Shown one piece after another: positions 1-9,397 of a stretch of 64,000 nt of DNA. Position 1 is the stretch's first letter, and each line of letters starts with the position of its first letter. Position numbers and translations under genes: made by a program. The DNA comes from Paracoccaceae bacterium (GTDB taxonomy: Bacteria; Pseudomonadota; Alphaproteobacteria; Rhodobacterales; Rhodobacteraceae), in the NCBI GenBank assembly GCA_027489375.1, contig JAIXZW010000019.1, positions 124,001 through 188,000 of the forward strand. Direction: 5' to 3'. Under the pieces are notes generated by a model, which ran no database searches, was not told the DNA's origin, and was given only the letters and a program-made list of their open reading frames with translations.

Positions 1-1051
1 CGCCCTTATCGTCGGTGACGGTGACGGTATAGGTCAGTTCTGCCGTCTCGCCCTCGCCAAGGTGCTGTGCTGCGGCACTGTCGAGCGTGAAGGTCCAGTT
101 GCCATCCGCGTCGATGTCGAAGCTGCCGTAATCCGCATCGCCTTCGGTCAGGGCGGCGGCGTAGGTCAGCGTGGCGCCGGTGTCGAGATCGCCCGCCTCG
201 ATATGGCCGCCGGTGCTGGCGTCGTCCTCGCCAAGGGTGCCCGTAACGGTCGAGGCGGCAACGTCGATGGTCGGCCTGTCATTGGTGCCGGTGATGGTGA
301 TGGTCAGCGTCTGCGGGGCCGAGATGCCGCCGCTTGCGTCTTTTGCGGTGAAGTTGACCGTCACGGTTTCGGTCTGGCCTGCGGGGATGCGGTCATAGCT
401 TGACGCATCGAAGCTGTAGGTGCCGTTGGCGTTGAAGGTCAGGCCGGTCGGGGACGCGCCGGTCAGGGCGTAGGTCAGGGTTGCCGTCTGGCCGGTGTCG
501 GTGTCGGTGCCCTGGACGCGGCCTTCGACGGTCAGGTCCTCGGTCACTTGGGCGGTGGCGGCGGTGACGGTGGGAATGTCATTGGTGCCGACGAAGGTCA
601 CGGTCATGGTGGCGAAGGAGAAGGTGCCGTTCGCAAGGCGGATGGAATAGGTGATCGTGTCGACGAGCGTGGCCCCTTCGGTCAGGGCGTCGATGCGGCT
701 TTGGATCGCGGCGAAGTCGTAGCTGATCGCACCTGTCTTGGCGTTGGCGATCGCCACCTTGGCGCCGAGGGACGAGGTGATCGCGCCTTCGTAGCCGTTC
801 ATCAGGTCGGTGACTGCGGTGGAGTTCGTGATCACATCGGATTCGCGGCCGTCGACGATATCGACGAGCGATTTGGCGTTGCCGCCCCCGTCGTTGAGAA
901 AGACGTTGAGTGTGAGCAGTGACCCGCTTTGCGACGCGCCCGCGCTTGCGGTGGTCAGCCCGCCGGTCGTTCCGGCGATGTCCTTCAAGGTGAAGGTATC
1001 GTCAACTGCTTGGGGGGTGTTGAGGTATGAGGTCTGCGAGGTCGAAGCCAT
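1..1051 (-). CDS. VCBS-repeat (cadherin-like) large surface/secreted protein, N-terminal part
   Basis: The frame is open from an ATG at 1051 to the window edge (about 350 codons), so only the N-terminus is present. It starts MASTSQTSYLNTP with no signal peptide, as in many RTX/VCBS giants exported by type I secretion. Residues 1 to about 150 form a non-repeated head. From about residue 153 there are repeats of roughly 99 residues, each opening with GTNDxPT (near residues 153 and 253) and carrying the TYSFD and ETVTVNFTAKD-type strands of VCBS domains. Such proteins usually act as adhesins or biofilm-matrix components; that role is inferred from the family. The size and any C-terminal secretion signal lie outside the window. 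Confidence 0.85.
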   Translation of the reverse strand, partial: MASTSQTSYLNTPQAVDDTFTLKDIAGTTGGLTTASAGASQSGSLLTLNVFLNDGGGNAKSLVDIVDGRESDVITNSTAVTDLMNGYEGAITSSLGAKVAIANAKTGAISYDFAAIQSRIDALTEGATLVDTITYSIRLANGTFSFATMTVTFVGTNDIPTVTAATAQVTEDLTVEGRVQGTDTDTGQTATLTYALTGASPTGLTFNANGTYSFDASSYDRIPAGQTETVTVNFTAKDASGGISAPQTLTITITGTNDRPTIDVAASTVTGTLGEDDASTGGHIEAGDLDTGATLTYAAALTEGDADYGSFDIDADGNWTFTLDSAAAQHLGEGETAELTYTVTVTDDKG

Positions 1052-1452
1052 AATCGTTACCTTTTGGACTAATTACAAAATGGCGAAAAAGTGGCAGCGC
1101 CGTGGCGATACCGTCATAAAGCTGGGGATACGCCCGCCTTTCGGATGTGTCAAAGAAAGCCTGTCAAGCGCGGTTTTGTCACGGTGAGAGGTGCGACCGC
1201 GTGGCAAAGGGTTGAAACGGCGGGGTTTCAACCTTGGGTTAGGGCGCGCCGATCCATACTTTCGAATGGGTTTCGGGGCCGCTTCGGGAATTTACCCGCC
1301 GTTGCCCCCGTCTTCGGGCGTGAAATCCGGCGGCAACGGAGAAGCGGCGGGCGGGGTGTGGTCGAGAAACTGCCTGTTATTTGGGCGAAACGGAAAGAAA
1401 AAGCCCCGCCGGAGCGGGGCTTTTGTCGGTCAGCGGCTGATTCGCGGCAGGA
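1052..1452. other. intergenic region upstream of the VCBS gene
   Basis: About 400 bases between the VCBS gene start and the ettA stop, both on the minus strand. It holds the ettA terminator at 1397-1424 and an AT-richer stretch just upstream of the VCBS start (about 1052-1100) that should contain its promoter. Short open frames here lack convincing ribosome sites or codon use and I do not call them. Confidence 0.5.
1397..1424 (-). terminator. rho-independent terminator after ettA
   Basis: Stem AGCCCCGC / GCGGGGCT with an A-run on one side and a T-run on the other, so it can act on both strands. It lies 29 bases past the ettA stop and upstream of the VCBS gene. Confidence 0.75.
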
Positions 1453-3108
1453 TCAGCGGCTGAAACGCTTGTATTTGACGCGCTTGGGTTCGATGGATTC
1501 CGGCCCGAGGCGGCGGACCTTGTCTTCCTCGTAGGCCTGGAAGTTGCCTTCGAACCATTCCACATGCGCGTCGCCTTCGAAGGCGAGGATGTGGGTGCAG
1601 AGGCGGTCGAGGAAGAAGCGGTCGTGGCTGATGATCACCGCGCAGCCGGCGAAATCCTCGATGGCGGATTCGAGGGCTTGCAGGGTTTCGACGTCGAGGT
1701 CGTTGGTCGGTTCGTCAAGCAGCAGCACGTTGCCGCCCGAGCGCAGGAGTTTGGCCATGTGGACGCGGTTGCGTTCCCCGCCCGAGAGGAGGCCCACTTT
1801 TTTCTGCTGGTCGGTGCCTTTGAAGTTAAAAGCGCCGGTATAGACGCGGCTGTTCATCTCCATGTCGCCGAGGTGGATGACCTCGGACCCGCCCGAGACC
1901 TCTTCCCAGACCGTCTTGTTCGGGTCGAGCGCGTCGCGCGACTGGTCGACGTAGGAGAGTTGCACGGTATCGCCCAGCGTGATCGTGCCCTCGTCGGGTT
2001 TTTCCTGACCGGTGATCATACGGAAGAGGGTGGATTTGCCCGCGCCGTTGGGGCCGATCACGCCGACGATGGCGCCCGGCGGGACGGTGAAGGAGAGATC
2101 CTCGATCAGCAGGCGGTCGCCCATCGCTTTCTTCAGGCCGACGACTTCGATCACCTTGTTGCCGAGGCGTTCGCCGTTGGGGATGATGATCTGCGCGGTG
2201 GAGGAGCGTTCCAGAACGGTCTGGCCCGCCATTTCGTTATAGCGCTGGATACGGGCTTTCGACTTGGCCTGACGGGCCTTGGCGCCGGCGCGGATCCATT
2301 CGAGTTCCTTTTCAAGCGCTTTCTGCTTGGACTTGTCCTCGCGCGCTTCCTGCTGCATGCGCTTGGCCTTTTGGTCGAGCCATGCGGAATAGTTCCCCTC
2401 ATAGGGGATGCCGCGGCCGCGGTCGAGTTCGAGGATCCACGAGGTGATGTCGTCGAGGAAGTAGCGGTCGTGGGTGACGATCAGGATCGTGCCCTTGTAG
2501 TCGATCAGGTGCTTTTGCAGCCATGCGATCGACTCGGCGTCGAGGTGGTTGGTCGGTTCGTCCAAGAGCAGCATGTCGGGCTTTTCGAGCAAGAGCTTGC
2601 ACAGCGCCACGCGGCGGCGTTCGCCGCCCGACAGGCTTTCGACATCGGCGTCATCGGGCGGGCAGCGCAGGGCGTCCATCGCCACGCCCACGGTCGCTTC
2701 GAGTTCCCACAGGTTTTCGGCGTCGATCTGGTCTTGCAGGGCGGCCATCTCGTCGGCGGTTTCGTCCGAGTAGTTCATGGCAAGTTCGTTGTAGCGGTCG
2801 AGGATCGCCTGCTGTTTCGCCACGCCGAGCATGACGTTGCCCTTAACATCCAGCGTCGGGTCGAGGTAGGGTTCCTGCGAGAGGTAGCCGACCTTGGCCC
2901 CTTTGGCGGCCCAAGCCTCGCCTTTGAAATCGGTGTCTTGGCCCGCCATGATCCGCAGCAGGGTGGATTTGCCCGAGCCGTTGACGCCGACGACGCCGAT
3001 CTTCACGCCGGGGAGGAAGTTGAGGTGGATGTTCTCGAAGCACTTCTTGCCGCCGGGATAGGTCTTGGAGACCCCTTCCATGTGATAGACGTATTGATAC
3101 GAGGCCAT
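1453..3108 (-). CDS. ettA: ABC-F translation factor EttA (energy-dependent translational throttle)
   Basis: 551 residues, matching the roughly 555 of E. coli EttA. It has two ABC ATPase domains and no membrane segments. Domain 1 has Walker [10 protein letters not shown] at 41-49, signature LSGGE and [11 protein letters not shown]; domain 2 has [14 protein letters not shown] and [11 protein letters not shown]. An arm and a charged linker lie between them, as expected for ABC-F proteins that bind the ribosomal E site and gate the first elongation steps by ATP/ADP ratio. The start is the ATG of [20 protein letters not shown]; the frame stays open further upstream, but that extension is proline/arginine-rich and overlaps nadD. 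It is divergent from nadD. Confidence 0.93.
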   Translation of the reverse strand: MASYQYVYHMEGVSKTYPGGKKCFENIHLNFLPGVKIGVVGVNGSGKSTLLRIMAGQDTDFKGEAWAAKGAKVGYLSQEPYLDPTLDVKGNVMLGVAKQQAILDRYNELAMNYSDETADEMAALQDQIDAENLWELEATVGVAMDALRCPPDDADVESLSGGERRRVALCKLLLEKPDMLLLDEPTNHLDAESIAWLQKHLIDYKGTILIVTHDRYFLDDITSWILELDRGRGIPYEGNYSAWLDQKAKRMQQEAREDKSKQKALEKELEWIRAGAKARQAKSKARIQRYNEMAGQTVLERSSTAQIIIPNGERLGNKVIEVVGLKKAMGDRLLIEDLSFTVPPGAIVGVIGPNGAGKSTLFRMITGQEKPDEGTITLGDTVQLSYVDQSRDALDPNKTVWEEVSGGSEVIHLGDMEMNSRVYTGAFNFKGTDQQKKVGLLSGGERNRVHMAKLLRSGGNVLLLDEPTNDLDVETLQALESAIEDFAGCAVIISHDRFFLDRLCTHILAFEGDAHVEWFEGNFQAYEEDKVRRLGPESIEPKRVKYKRFSR

Positions 3109-3211
3109 CGTGCCGCTCCTGAATCTGGGTTGGCGTGTATGTAGCGATAATGCTGGACAAGAGCAACGCGGGGTGGTTCGGGATTTGCCGGGGTCGGCGG
3201 GGAGTGGGCGC

Positions 3212-3808
3212 GTGCGGGCAGGGTTTCCGAAAGCCGCGAAGGGAATGGTGATCGGGCTGCTGGGCGGGTCGTTCGATCCGGCCCATTCGGGACATGTGCA
3301 TATCACGCGCGAGGCGTTGAAGCGCATGGGGCTGGACCGCGTGTGGTGGCTGGTGTCGCCCGGCAATCCGCTGAAGGCGCGGGGGCCAGCGCCGCTGGCC
3401 GACCGCATGGCGCGGGCGCGGGCGGTGATGCGTGATCCGCGTGTGGTGGTGAGCGATCTGGAAGCGCGGCTTGGCACGGTGCGGACGGTGGATACGATCG
3501 CGGCCTTGCAGGCGATTTACCCCGGGGTGCGGTTTGTCTGGCTGATGGGGGCGGACAACCTTGGCCAGTTCCATCGCTGGGAGCGGTGGCAAGAGATCCT
3601 GTGGCGCGTGCCGGTGGGTGTGCTGGCGCGGCCCGGTTGGGGTGTCGCGGGGCGGACGAGCAAGGCTGCGCGGATTTTCCGCGGCGAGCGCGTGTCGCGG
3701 GGCGAGCAGCTTCGGCTGCGCGATGCGCCCGCGTGGTGTTTCGTGAACCTGCCGCTGGACGGGTCTTCGTCGAGCGAGATCAGGGCGCGGGGGGATTGGC
3801 GGGGGTAG
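3212..3808 (+). CDS. nadD: nicotinate-nucleotide adenylyltransferase NadD
   Basis: 198 residues from a GTG at 3212, preceded by GGGGAG at a good distance; an ATG at 3245 is also possible, but GAAGGGA sits too close to it. NadD joins ATP and nicotinate mononucleotide to make deamido-NAD in NAD synthesis. The nucleotidyltransferase signature [11 protein letters not shown] is near the N-terminus, followed by [12 protein letters not shown] and the C-terminal SSSEIRARG, which is the conserved ISSTxIR-type site. Rhodobacter NadD proteins have a similar N-terminal extension before GLLGGSFDP. It is divergent from ettA. Confidence 0.92.
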   Translation: MRAGFPKAAKGMVIGLLGGSFDPAHSGHVHITREALKRMGLDRVWWLVSPGNPLKARGPAPLADRMARARAVMRDPRVVVSDLEARLGTVRTVDTIAALQAIYPGVRFVWLMGADNLGQFHRWERWQEILWRVPVGVLARPGWGVAGRTSKAARIFRGERVSRGEQLRLRDAPAWCFVNLPLDGSSSSEIRARGDWRG

Positions 3809-3850
3809 GCGGGGTGCCGCTATCGCTGCGAGGATCGTGCGCAGCGTTAG

Positions 3851-3970
3851 GTGCGCGCCCGAACCGAGGGGTGGGTGCACGTAAGCGTGCGCCCGCCCCC
3901 CCGTTCAGACTCGGCGGGGCGGGTCGGGCGCGCACCGTGGCTTTGGGCCACGGTGCAATCCCTGCCGTCG
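3851..3970. repeat. dispersed intergenic repeat, copy 1
   Basis: Lies between nadD and dacB. The core 3918-3968 closely matches 12440-12489: both have a GGCGGGTCG block, then the hairpin CCGTGGC-TTTGG-GCCACGG, then CCCTGCCGT. Upstream similarity (GTTAGG-GCG) extends the pair to roughly 110-130 bases. No coding sense is seen. Confidence 0.7.
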
Positions 3971-4092
3971 TGTAAAATTGTGCGGAGTTGCGGAGATGGT
4001 GCGCTTTCTGCGTCCTCTGCCTAGCCCTTCGTCCCGCTTGCCTGCCCTGCCCCCTTGCCATTAGCCTGCCAACGGTTTCGGGGAGGCGGGCG

Positions 4093-5505
4093 ATGATTTC
4101 TCGGCGCGGGGTTCTGGCGGGATTGCTGGCGGGCGTAGCCCTGCCCGTCCATGCCCAAGGCGAGGCGCCCGAAGCCTTGGTTGCGGCGGCGAAGCTGGGC
4201 GGGGATGTGGGCTTTTGCCTTGCCGATGCCGCGACGGGGCGCGTGCTTGAAGCCTATCACGCCGACGATCCCTTGCCGCCTGCGAGCACGGCCAAGGTCA
4301 TCACCACGCTTTTCGCGCTGGAGCGGCTGGGTGCGGGGCATCGCTTTGCCACGCGGGTGCTGGCCACGGGGCCGGTGCGGGGCGGGGTGGTGCAGGGCGA
4401 CCTGATCCTTGCCGGATCGGGCGACCCCGAGCTGGACACCGACGATCTGGGCGACCTTGCCGCGCGGCTGGCGGGGGCGGGGGTCAAGGGCTGCGCGGGG
4501 GGCTTTTACGTCTGGGCGGGGGCCTTGCCGCTGGTGCCCGAGATCGCGGGCGACCAGCCCGAGCATGTGGGTTACAACCCTTCGGTCGCGGGGCTGAACC
4601 TGAATTACAACCGCGTCAATTTCGAATGGAAGCGGGCGGGCGGCGGCTATGCCGTGCAGATGGATGCGCGGGGCGAGCGGTTCCTGCCGATGGTGCGCCG
4701 CGCGCGGATGCGGGTGGTGGACCGCGAGCGGCCTGTATTCGACTATCGCGCGGGGGGCGGGTCCGAGGAATGGACCGTCTCGCGCGCGGCGCTGGGCAAG
4801 GGGGGGAGCCGCTGGCTGCCCGTGCGCGAGCCTGCGCTTTATGCGGGCGAGGTGTTCCAGACGCTCTGCGCCGCCCAGGGCATCGTGCTGCCCGAGGCGC
4901 GGGAGGCGGGTGGTCTGCCCGAAGCCGCGCAGGTGCTGGCCGAGGTGACGGGCGATCCGCTGCCCGATGTGCTGCGGCGGATGCTGCGCTGGTCGACCAA
5001 CCTGACCGCCGAGGTGATGGGGCTGTCCTCGAGCGGCGCGGGGAGTTTGCGCCAGTCGGGCGGGGCCATGTCGGATTGGGCGGCGGCGCGGCTGGGGATG
5101 GAGGCGCGTTTCGTCGATCATTCCGGGCTGGGGGCAGCGTCGCGCGTGGCACCGCAGCAGATGGTGCGGGCGCTGGTGGCGGCGCAGGCGCAGCCTGATA
5201 GGGCGGTGTTCAAATCGGTGCTGCGCGATCTGGGGATGAAGGGCGAGGACGGGGCCAAGATCGACAGTCCGGTCAAGGTGATCGGCAAGACCGGGACGCT
5301 GAACTTCGTCTCGGCCCTTGTCGGCTACATCCAGCCGCCGCAGGGGCGGGAGCTGGCCTTCGCCATCTGTTGCGCCGACATCCCGCGCCGCGATGCGCTG
5401 GGCATGGCCGAACGCGAGCAACCGCCGGGGGGCAAGGCATGGCTGCGGCGGGCGCGGGCCTTGCAGGGCAAGCTGATCGCGCATTGGGCGGGGGTTTATA
5501 TCTGA
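4093..5505 (+). CDS. dacB: D-alanyl-D-alanine carboxypeptidase/endopeptidase (PBP4 family, peptidase S13)
   Basis: 470 residues. The N-terminus MISRRGVLAGLLAGVALPVHAQ looks like a Tat or Sec signal peptide, placing the enzyme in the periplasm. The serine-acyl motif is S65-T-A-K68, the SxN motif is S-T-N in RWSTNLTAE and the KTG motif is in GKTGTLNF. The long insert between SxxK and SxN is typical of class C low-mass PBPs, which trim or cut peptidoglycan peptides. The start has GGGGAGG 7 bases upstream; the longer upstream frame is not supported. Confidence 0.92.
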   Translation: MISRRGVLAGLLAGVALPVHAQGEAPEALVAAAKLGGDVGFCLADAATGRVLEAYHADDPLPPASTAKVITTLFALERLGAGHRFATRVLATGPVRGGVVQGDLILAGSGDPELDTDDLGDLAARLAGAGVKGCAGGFYVWAGALPLVPEIAGDQPEHVGYNPSVAGLNLNYNRVNFEWKRAGGGYAVQMDARGERFLPMVRRARMRVVDRERPVFDYRAGGGSEEWTVSRAALGKGGSRWLPVREPALYAGEVFQTLCAAQGIVLPEAREAGGLPEAAQVLAEVTGDPLPDVLRRMLRWSTNLTAEVMGLSSSGAGSLRQSGGAMSDWAAARLGMEARFVDHSGLGAASRVAPQQMVRALVAAQAQPDRAVFKSVLRDLGMKGEDGAKIDSPVKVIGKTGTLNFVSALVGYIQPPQGRELAFAICCADIPRRDALGMAEREQPPGGKAWLRRARALQGKLIAHWAGVYI

Positions 5506-5514
5506 CGGGGATGG

Positions 5515-5538
5515 CTCCCCACGAGGGGGAGGGAGGCG
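5515..5538. repeat. 24-bp hairpin repeat, copy 1
   Basis: CTCCCC-ACGA-GGGGGAG followed by GGAGGCG, immediately after dacB. An exact copy is at 7957-7980. It can fold as a short stem-loop. Confidence 0.7.
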
Positions 5539-5626
5539 CCTTGCAGGGAAGGTCCGTTCTTGCCGCAAGCGATTGGGGGGCCGTCTGCCCCCCACCGCAC
5601 CGCGCCAAGGCGCGGCGCGCCCCCAG

Positions 5627-5694
5627 AGGATATTTGTGCGAGCATGAAAGCAGTGCAGGTCTGCTTTCCTTTTCACCTTTGCGGCAAATACTCC
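5627..5694. repeat. inverted intergenic repeat with hairpin between convergent genes
   Basis: A copy of GGATATTTGTGCGAGCATGAAAG (5628-5650) is followed by GAAAGCAG-N7-CTGCTTTC and a near-inverse copy CTTTTCACCTTTGCGGCAAATACTCC (5669-5694). It lies between the stops of dacB and the TerB-like gene, so it probably acts as a bidirectional 3' element. Related half-elements lie at 20100-20124 and 29568-29592. Confidence 0.65.
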
Positions 5695-5734
5695 GGGGGG
5701 AGTCCCGCTTGCGGGACGGGGGGCTGGCCCCCCC

Positions 5735-6154
5735 TTACGGCGTCATGTGGCGCACGCGGGCGCCCCATTCGATGGCGGCGGCGTGGAGGCGGTCCACGCC
5801 CAGTTCCTCGCGCACTTCTTCGAGCATGCGGAGTTCGACATCGTTGTGCTTGCCGTCGGCGGTGACGACATCGCAGGCCAGCGCATAGGCGGTTTCGTTC
5901 AGCCGTTCGGGCAGCGCGTCGCGGATCAGGCCGAAGAGGGCGTCGAGGCCGTCTTCCTCTTCGAAGAGGTCGAAGACGATCTGGCTGATGCGGCGGATGC
6001 GGTCGGCGTCGTAGCCCGCGAAGACCGGCATGTGGTTGACCATGCGCTGGATTGCCACGAGTTCGGCGGTGCGCATGTTTTCGTCCGAGGCCGAGCAGGC
6101 GACCATGACGGCGATCAGGGCGTCTTGCGGGGACATCGGGGCAGTGTCGGACAT
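5735..6154 (-). CDS. TerB-like (TerB/DjlA fold) protein
   Basis: 139 residues, acidic and all-helical, with no signal or membrane segment. It shows the TerB-type pattern: VAIQRMVNHMPVF early, an acidic FDLFEEEDGLD, and ALACDVVTADGKHNDVELRMLEEVREELGVD near the C-terminus, where the D-x-x-x-x-D/E acid cluster could bind metal. Family members are linked to tellurite resistance or envelope stress, but in alphaproteobacteria the role is mostly unknown. GAAGGAA precedes the ATG. It is convergent with dacB and divergent from lysK. Confidence 0.75.
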   Translation of the reverse strand: MSDTAPMSPQDALIAVMVACSASDENMRTAELVAIQRMVNHMPVFAGYDADRIRRISQIVFDLFEEEDGLDALFGLIRDALPERLNETAYALACDVVTADGKHNDVELRMLEEVREELGVDRLHAAAIEWGARVRHMTP

Positions 6155-6268
6155 GGCGGATTCCTTCGCGGCATTTTCCCTAGATTATTGACGCGGGGCG
6201 GGGGCGGCAATAGAGGGGCTTGGTTTTCCTGACGGCACGGGGTCGTCGGGTATGAGAGGATGTGGACG

Positions 6269-7849
6269 ATGTCTGCTCTGCGCGACGCTGCGATGAAATC
6301 GAAAGCCTGGCCCTTCGAAGAGGCCCGCGCCATCCTCAAACGCTACGAGAAGAAGGCGCCGGAGAAGGGATATGTGCTGTTCGAGACGGGTTACGGCCCC
6401 TCGGGCCTGCCGCATATCGGCACTTTCGGCGAGGTGGCGCGGACGACGATGATCCGCCGCGCCTTCGAAGTGATCTCGGACATTCCGACGCGGCTCATCT
6501 GTTTCTCGGATGACGTGGACGGGATGCGCAAGGTGCCGGAGAACGTGCCGCAGCAGGAGATGCTGCGCCAGCATATGCAAAAGCCGCTGACGAGCGTGCC
6601 GGACCCTTATGGCGAGTATGACAGCTTCGGCCACCACAACAACGCGATGCTGCGGCGGTTCCTCGACACTTTCGGCTTCGAATACGAGTTCATCAGCGCG
6701 ACCGAGTTCTACAAGTCGGGCCGCTTCGACGACACGCTGCGGCTGGCGGCGGAACGTTATGACGCGATCATGGACATCATGCTCGCAAGCCTGCGGGACG
6801 AGCGGCAGAAGACCTATTCGGCCTTCCTTCCGATCCATCCGGTCACGGGCCGCGTGCTTTACGTGCCGATGAAGGAGGTGAACGCCAAGGACGGCACCAT
6901 CACCTTCGACGACGAGGACGGGAAGGAATGGACGCTTCCGGTCACGGGTGGCAACGTCAAGCTGCAGTGGAAGCCCGACTTCGGCGCGCGCTGGGCGGCG
7001 CTGGGCGTCGACTTCGAGATGTATGGCAAGGACCACAGCACCAACACACCGATCTATGATGGCATCTGCGAGGTTCTGGGCGGCAAGAAGCCGAACCACA
7101 TGACCTATGAGCTGTTCCTTGACGATCAGGGGCAGAAGATTTCGAAGTCGAAGGGCAACGGGCTGACCATCGACGAATGGCTGACCTATGCCGCGACCGA
7201 GAGCCTTTCCTATTTCATGTATCAAAAGCCCAAGACGGCGAAGCGGATGCATTTCGACGTGATCCCGCGCGCGGTGGACGAATATCACCAGCAGTTGCGG
7301 GCCTACCCCACGCAGGATGTCGAGGCACAGGTGAACAACCCCGTCTGGCACATCCATTCCGGCCATCCGCCGGAGAGCAGGATGGTGGTGCCGTTCTCGA
7401 TGCTTCTGAACCTCGCCTCGGTGGCGGGGGCGAAGGATGCCAAGGGCCTTTGGGGCTTCATCAAGCGGTATGCGCCTGCGGCGTCGCCGGAAGCGAACCC
7501 CGATCTGGACGCGGCGGCGGGCTTTGCGGTGCGCTACTTTGCCGACAAGATCGCGCCGAGCCGCGTGTTCCGACTGCCCAGCGACATGGAGCGGGCGGCG
7601 ATCGTCGATCTGCGGGCACGGCTGGTGGCTTGGGACGGGGGTCTGGACGACGAGGCCTTGCAGTCGATGGTCTTTGCCGTGGGCAAGGAACACGGGTTCG
7701 AACCGCTGCGCGACTGGTTCAAGGCGCTTTACGAGGTGCTTCTGGGGGCGTCGGACGGCCCGCGCTTCGGCGGGTTCGTGGCGCTTTACGGGGTCGGGGA
7801 GACGGTGGCGCTGATCGACCGCGCCCTGGCGGGCGAGTTGGTGAAGTAA
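6269..7849 (+). CDS. lysK: lysyl-tRNA synthetase, class I
   Basis: 526 residues. It charges tRNA-Lys using the class I Rossmann fold found in archaea and many alphaproteobacteria, not the class II LysS of most bacteria. The HIGH-type motif is H49-I-G-T in [13 protein letters not shown] and the KMSKS-type motif is K290-I-S-K-S. The central FDDEDGKEW region and the C-terminal helical anticodon-binding part are present. I chose the ATG at 6269, with GAGAGG at a workable distance; an in-frame ATG at 6260 has no room for a ribosome site. A terminator follows at 7878-7908. Confidence 0.94.
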   Translation: MSALRDAAMKSKAWPFEEARAILKRYEKKAPEKGYVLFETGYGPSGLPHIGTFGEVARTTMIRRAFEVISDIPTRLICFSDDVDGMRKVPENVPQQEMLRQHMQKPLTSVPDPYGEYDSFGHHNNAMLRRFLDTFGFEYEFISATEFYKSGRFDDTLRLAAERYDAIMDIMLASLRDERQKTYSAFLPIHPVTGRVLYVPMKEVNAKDGTITFDDEDGKEWTLPVTGGNVKLQWKPDFGARWAALGVDFEMYGKDHSTNTPIYDGICEVLGGKKPNHMTYELFLDDQGQKISKSKGNGLTIDEWLTYAATESLSYFMYQKPKTAKRMHFDVIPRAVDEYHQQLRAYPTQDVEAQVNNPVWHIHSGHPPESRMVVPFSMLLNLASVAGAKDAKGLWGFIKRYAPAASPEANPDLDAAAGFAVRYFADKIAPSRVFRLPSDMERAAIVDLRARLVAWDGGLDDEALQSMVFAVGKEHGFEPLRDWFKALYEVLLGASDGPRFGGFVALYGVGETVALIDRALAGELVK

Positions 7850-7877
7850 GGACAGGGTGGCGGGTGCTGCCTGTGGC

Positions 7878-7908
7878 GGACGCGTGGCGGGGGCTGCGCG
7901 TCCGTTTT
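7878..7908 (+). terminator. terminator after lysK
   Basis: Stem GGACGCG / CGCGTCC with a 12-base loop, followed by GTTTTGG and TTTT. It lies 28 bases past the lysK stop. Confidence 0.65.
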
Positions 7909-7956
7909 GGTTTTCGGGGGGGGGGCGGTTTTGCGGCACCGCCCCCCACCCCATCC

Positions 7957-7980
7957 CTCCCCACGAGGGGGAGGGAGGCG
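7957..7980. repeat. 24-bp hairpin repeat, copy 2
   Basis: Exact copy of 5515-5538 (CTCCCC-ACGA-GGGGGAG then GGAGGCG), between lysK and the DUF4864 gene. Confidence 0.7.
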
Positions 7981-8089
7981 ATTGGGTTGGTGGTGGCGGG
8001 TTGGTTTCGGGGGGGGGGAGGGGGTGGTTGACCTATGGCGACACGGGCCTACCCTTTTCTTCGGGGACGATCACCGAAGGAGGCCGCCG

Positions 8090-8491
8090 ATGCGACGCAT
8101 TGCCTTTGCCATATTGACTGCCCTTTGCCTTGCAGCGCCCGCAGCGGCGCAGGACAACCCGATGCAGGCGACGATCCTGAACCAGTTGGAGGCGTTCAAG
8201 GCGGACGATTTCGACCGCGCCTTCGCCTTTGCCTCGCCCATGATCAAGGGCATCTTTGCGACGCCGCAGAACTTTGGCGCGATGGTGGTGCAGGGCTATC
8301 CGATGGTGCATCGCCCCGCCGCGGTGAAGATGCTCGAGGCGCGGGATGTGGCGGGGAACCTCTGGCAGAAGGTGATGATCACGGATCAGGCGGGGCGGAC
8401 GCATATCCTCGACTACCAGATGGTGGAGGGGCCGGAGGGCTGGCAGATCAACGGCGTGCAGATCCTGCCGGAGCCGGGTGTGGGGGCTTAG
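8090..8491 (+). CDS. small exported DUF4864-type protein
   Basis: 133 residues. MRRIAFAILTALCLAAPAAAQ is a clear Sec signal peptide, cleaved near AAAQ. The mature part (QLEAFKADDFDRAFAFASPMIKGIF, then WQKVMITDQAGRTHILDYQMVE and GWQINGVQI) is the DUF4864 pattern, a cystatin/NTF2-like small periplasmic fold of unknown function. The ATG at 8090 has AAGGAGG 7 bases upstream. Its stop overlaps the convergent FkbM gene by 4 bases. Confidence 0.8.
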   Translation: MRRIAFAILTALCLAAPAAAQDNPMQATILNQLEAFKADDFDRAFAFASPMIKGIFATPQNFGAMVVQGYPMVHRPAAVKMLEARDVAGNLWQKVMITDQAGRTHILDYQMVEGPEGWQINGVQILPEPGVGA

Positions 8492-9303
8492 GGGGCCGCC
8501 TCGCGGCCTTCGCGGCGTTTGCGCAGGCGTTCGCGGTTCCAGCGCTTGATACGGGCCTTCAGGCTTTGGTCGTGCGGTGGAGCCGTGTGGCGTTCGGCCA
8601 TGCCGCCACGACGGAACAGCAGGTCGAGGTGGAGAAGCTCGCCGCTGCGCGGGTCGCGGAAGGCGGGTGTCGCGTCGATAAGCAGGAAGCCGAGGCCGGT
8701 CATCATCGTGATCGCTTGCGGCAGGATCATCTCGCCTTCGTACATTTCGGCGACGGCGACCTCCATCCGGACGGAGTAGATGCGGTCTATGACACCGCTT
8801 GCGCCCGCAAGGACGAAACGTTCGTAGCCTTGGGTGTCCATCTTGAGGTGGATCACGTCGTCCGGTCGGGCGAGGTCAGGCAGCAGTGTATCGAGCCGTT
8901 CGACCCGTGTCACTTCGTGGCGGGTGTAGGCGTTGCGGTAATAGGCTTCGACGTAATGCTGTGTGACCGGAAGCAGGGAACTGGACTGCAGGTTCTTGGA
9001 GACGCCGATTTCGGCGTTGTCGGAGGTTTCGCCCAAGGCGAGGTGGAAGGCCTGCCAGAGCGGGTCGGAACCGGAGGTCTGTTCGAGTTTGGCGAAACAT
9101 TCGGCAAGGGGTTCGAACGAGACGATCCGGCCACGATAGCCCGCGCGGCGTAGTCCGAGACCGGTTTGGCCCACATTTGCCCCGACATCGAGAAAGAGCG
9201 TGACCCCCCGCGAGGCCAGAAGCCGTTTTTCCAAATCCATCGCACCAACACCCTGTTTACCGACCACAGCGAGCGCATACAGGAAGGTTGGGCGGTCTGG
9301 CAA
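8488..9303 (-). CDS. FkbM-family SAM-dependent methyltransferase
   Basis: 271 residues from a TTG at 9303; an ATG at 9240 would give 250 residues, and neither has a strong ribosome site. The SAM-binding motif LFLDVGANVGQTG, the motif IVSFEPL, and the late LKMDTQGYERFVLAGA strand are typical of FkbM O-methyltransferases, which often methylate sugars of surface polysaccharides. The C-terminus is basic (KRWNRERLRKRREGREAAP). The substrate is unknown. The beta-helix gene next door is divergent, so a link to surface glycans is possible but inferred. Confidence 0.82.
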   Translation of the reverse strand: MPDRPTFLYALAVVGKQGVGAMDLEKRLLASRGVTLFLDVGANVGQTGLGLRRAGYRGRIVSFEPLAECFAKLEQTSGSDPLWQAFHLALGETSDNAEIGVSKNLQSSSLLPVTQHYVEAYYRNAYTRHEVTRVERLDTLLPDLARPDDVIHLKMDTQGYERFVLAGASGVIDRIYSVRMEVAVAEMYEGEMILPQAITMMTGLGFLLIDATPAFRDPRSGELLHLDLLFRRGGMAERHTAPPHDQSLKARIKRWNRERLRKRREGREAAP

Positions 9304-9397
9304 CTGCCGGAAAGGGCCAGCGCACGCAGGCCTGACGGGGCGTTAACCGCGTGCTGATACCCCTTTCGCCCATCCGCAACGGGCGAGGGGACGGGCG

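Noticed and set aside
3109..3477. Upstream extension of ettA
   Set aside because: The extra 123 residues are low-complexity, overlap nadD and are absent from the EttA family.
6185..7954. Long minus-strand open frame (589 codons) opposite lysK
   Set aside because: It mirrors a well-identified gene; the Arg/His/Pro-rich product and lack of domains are typical of the antisense of high-GC genes.
5515..7980. 24-bp exact repeat as an insertion-site duplication
   Set aside because: The copies flank ordinary housekeeping genes and are simple stem-loops common in GC-rich intergenic DNA.
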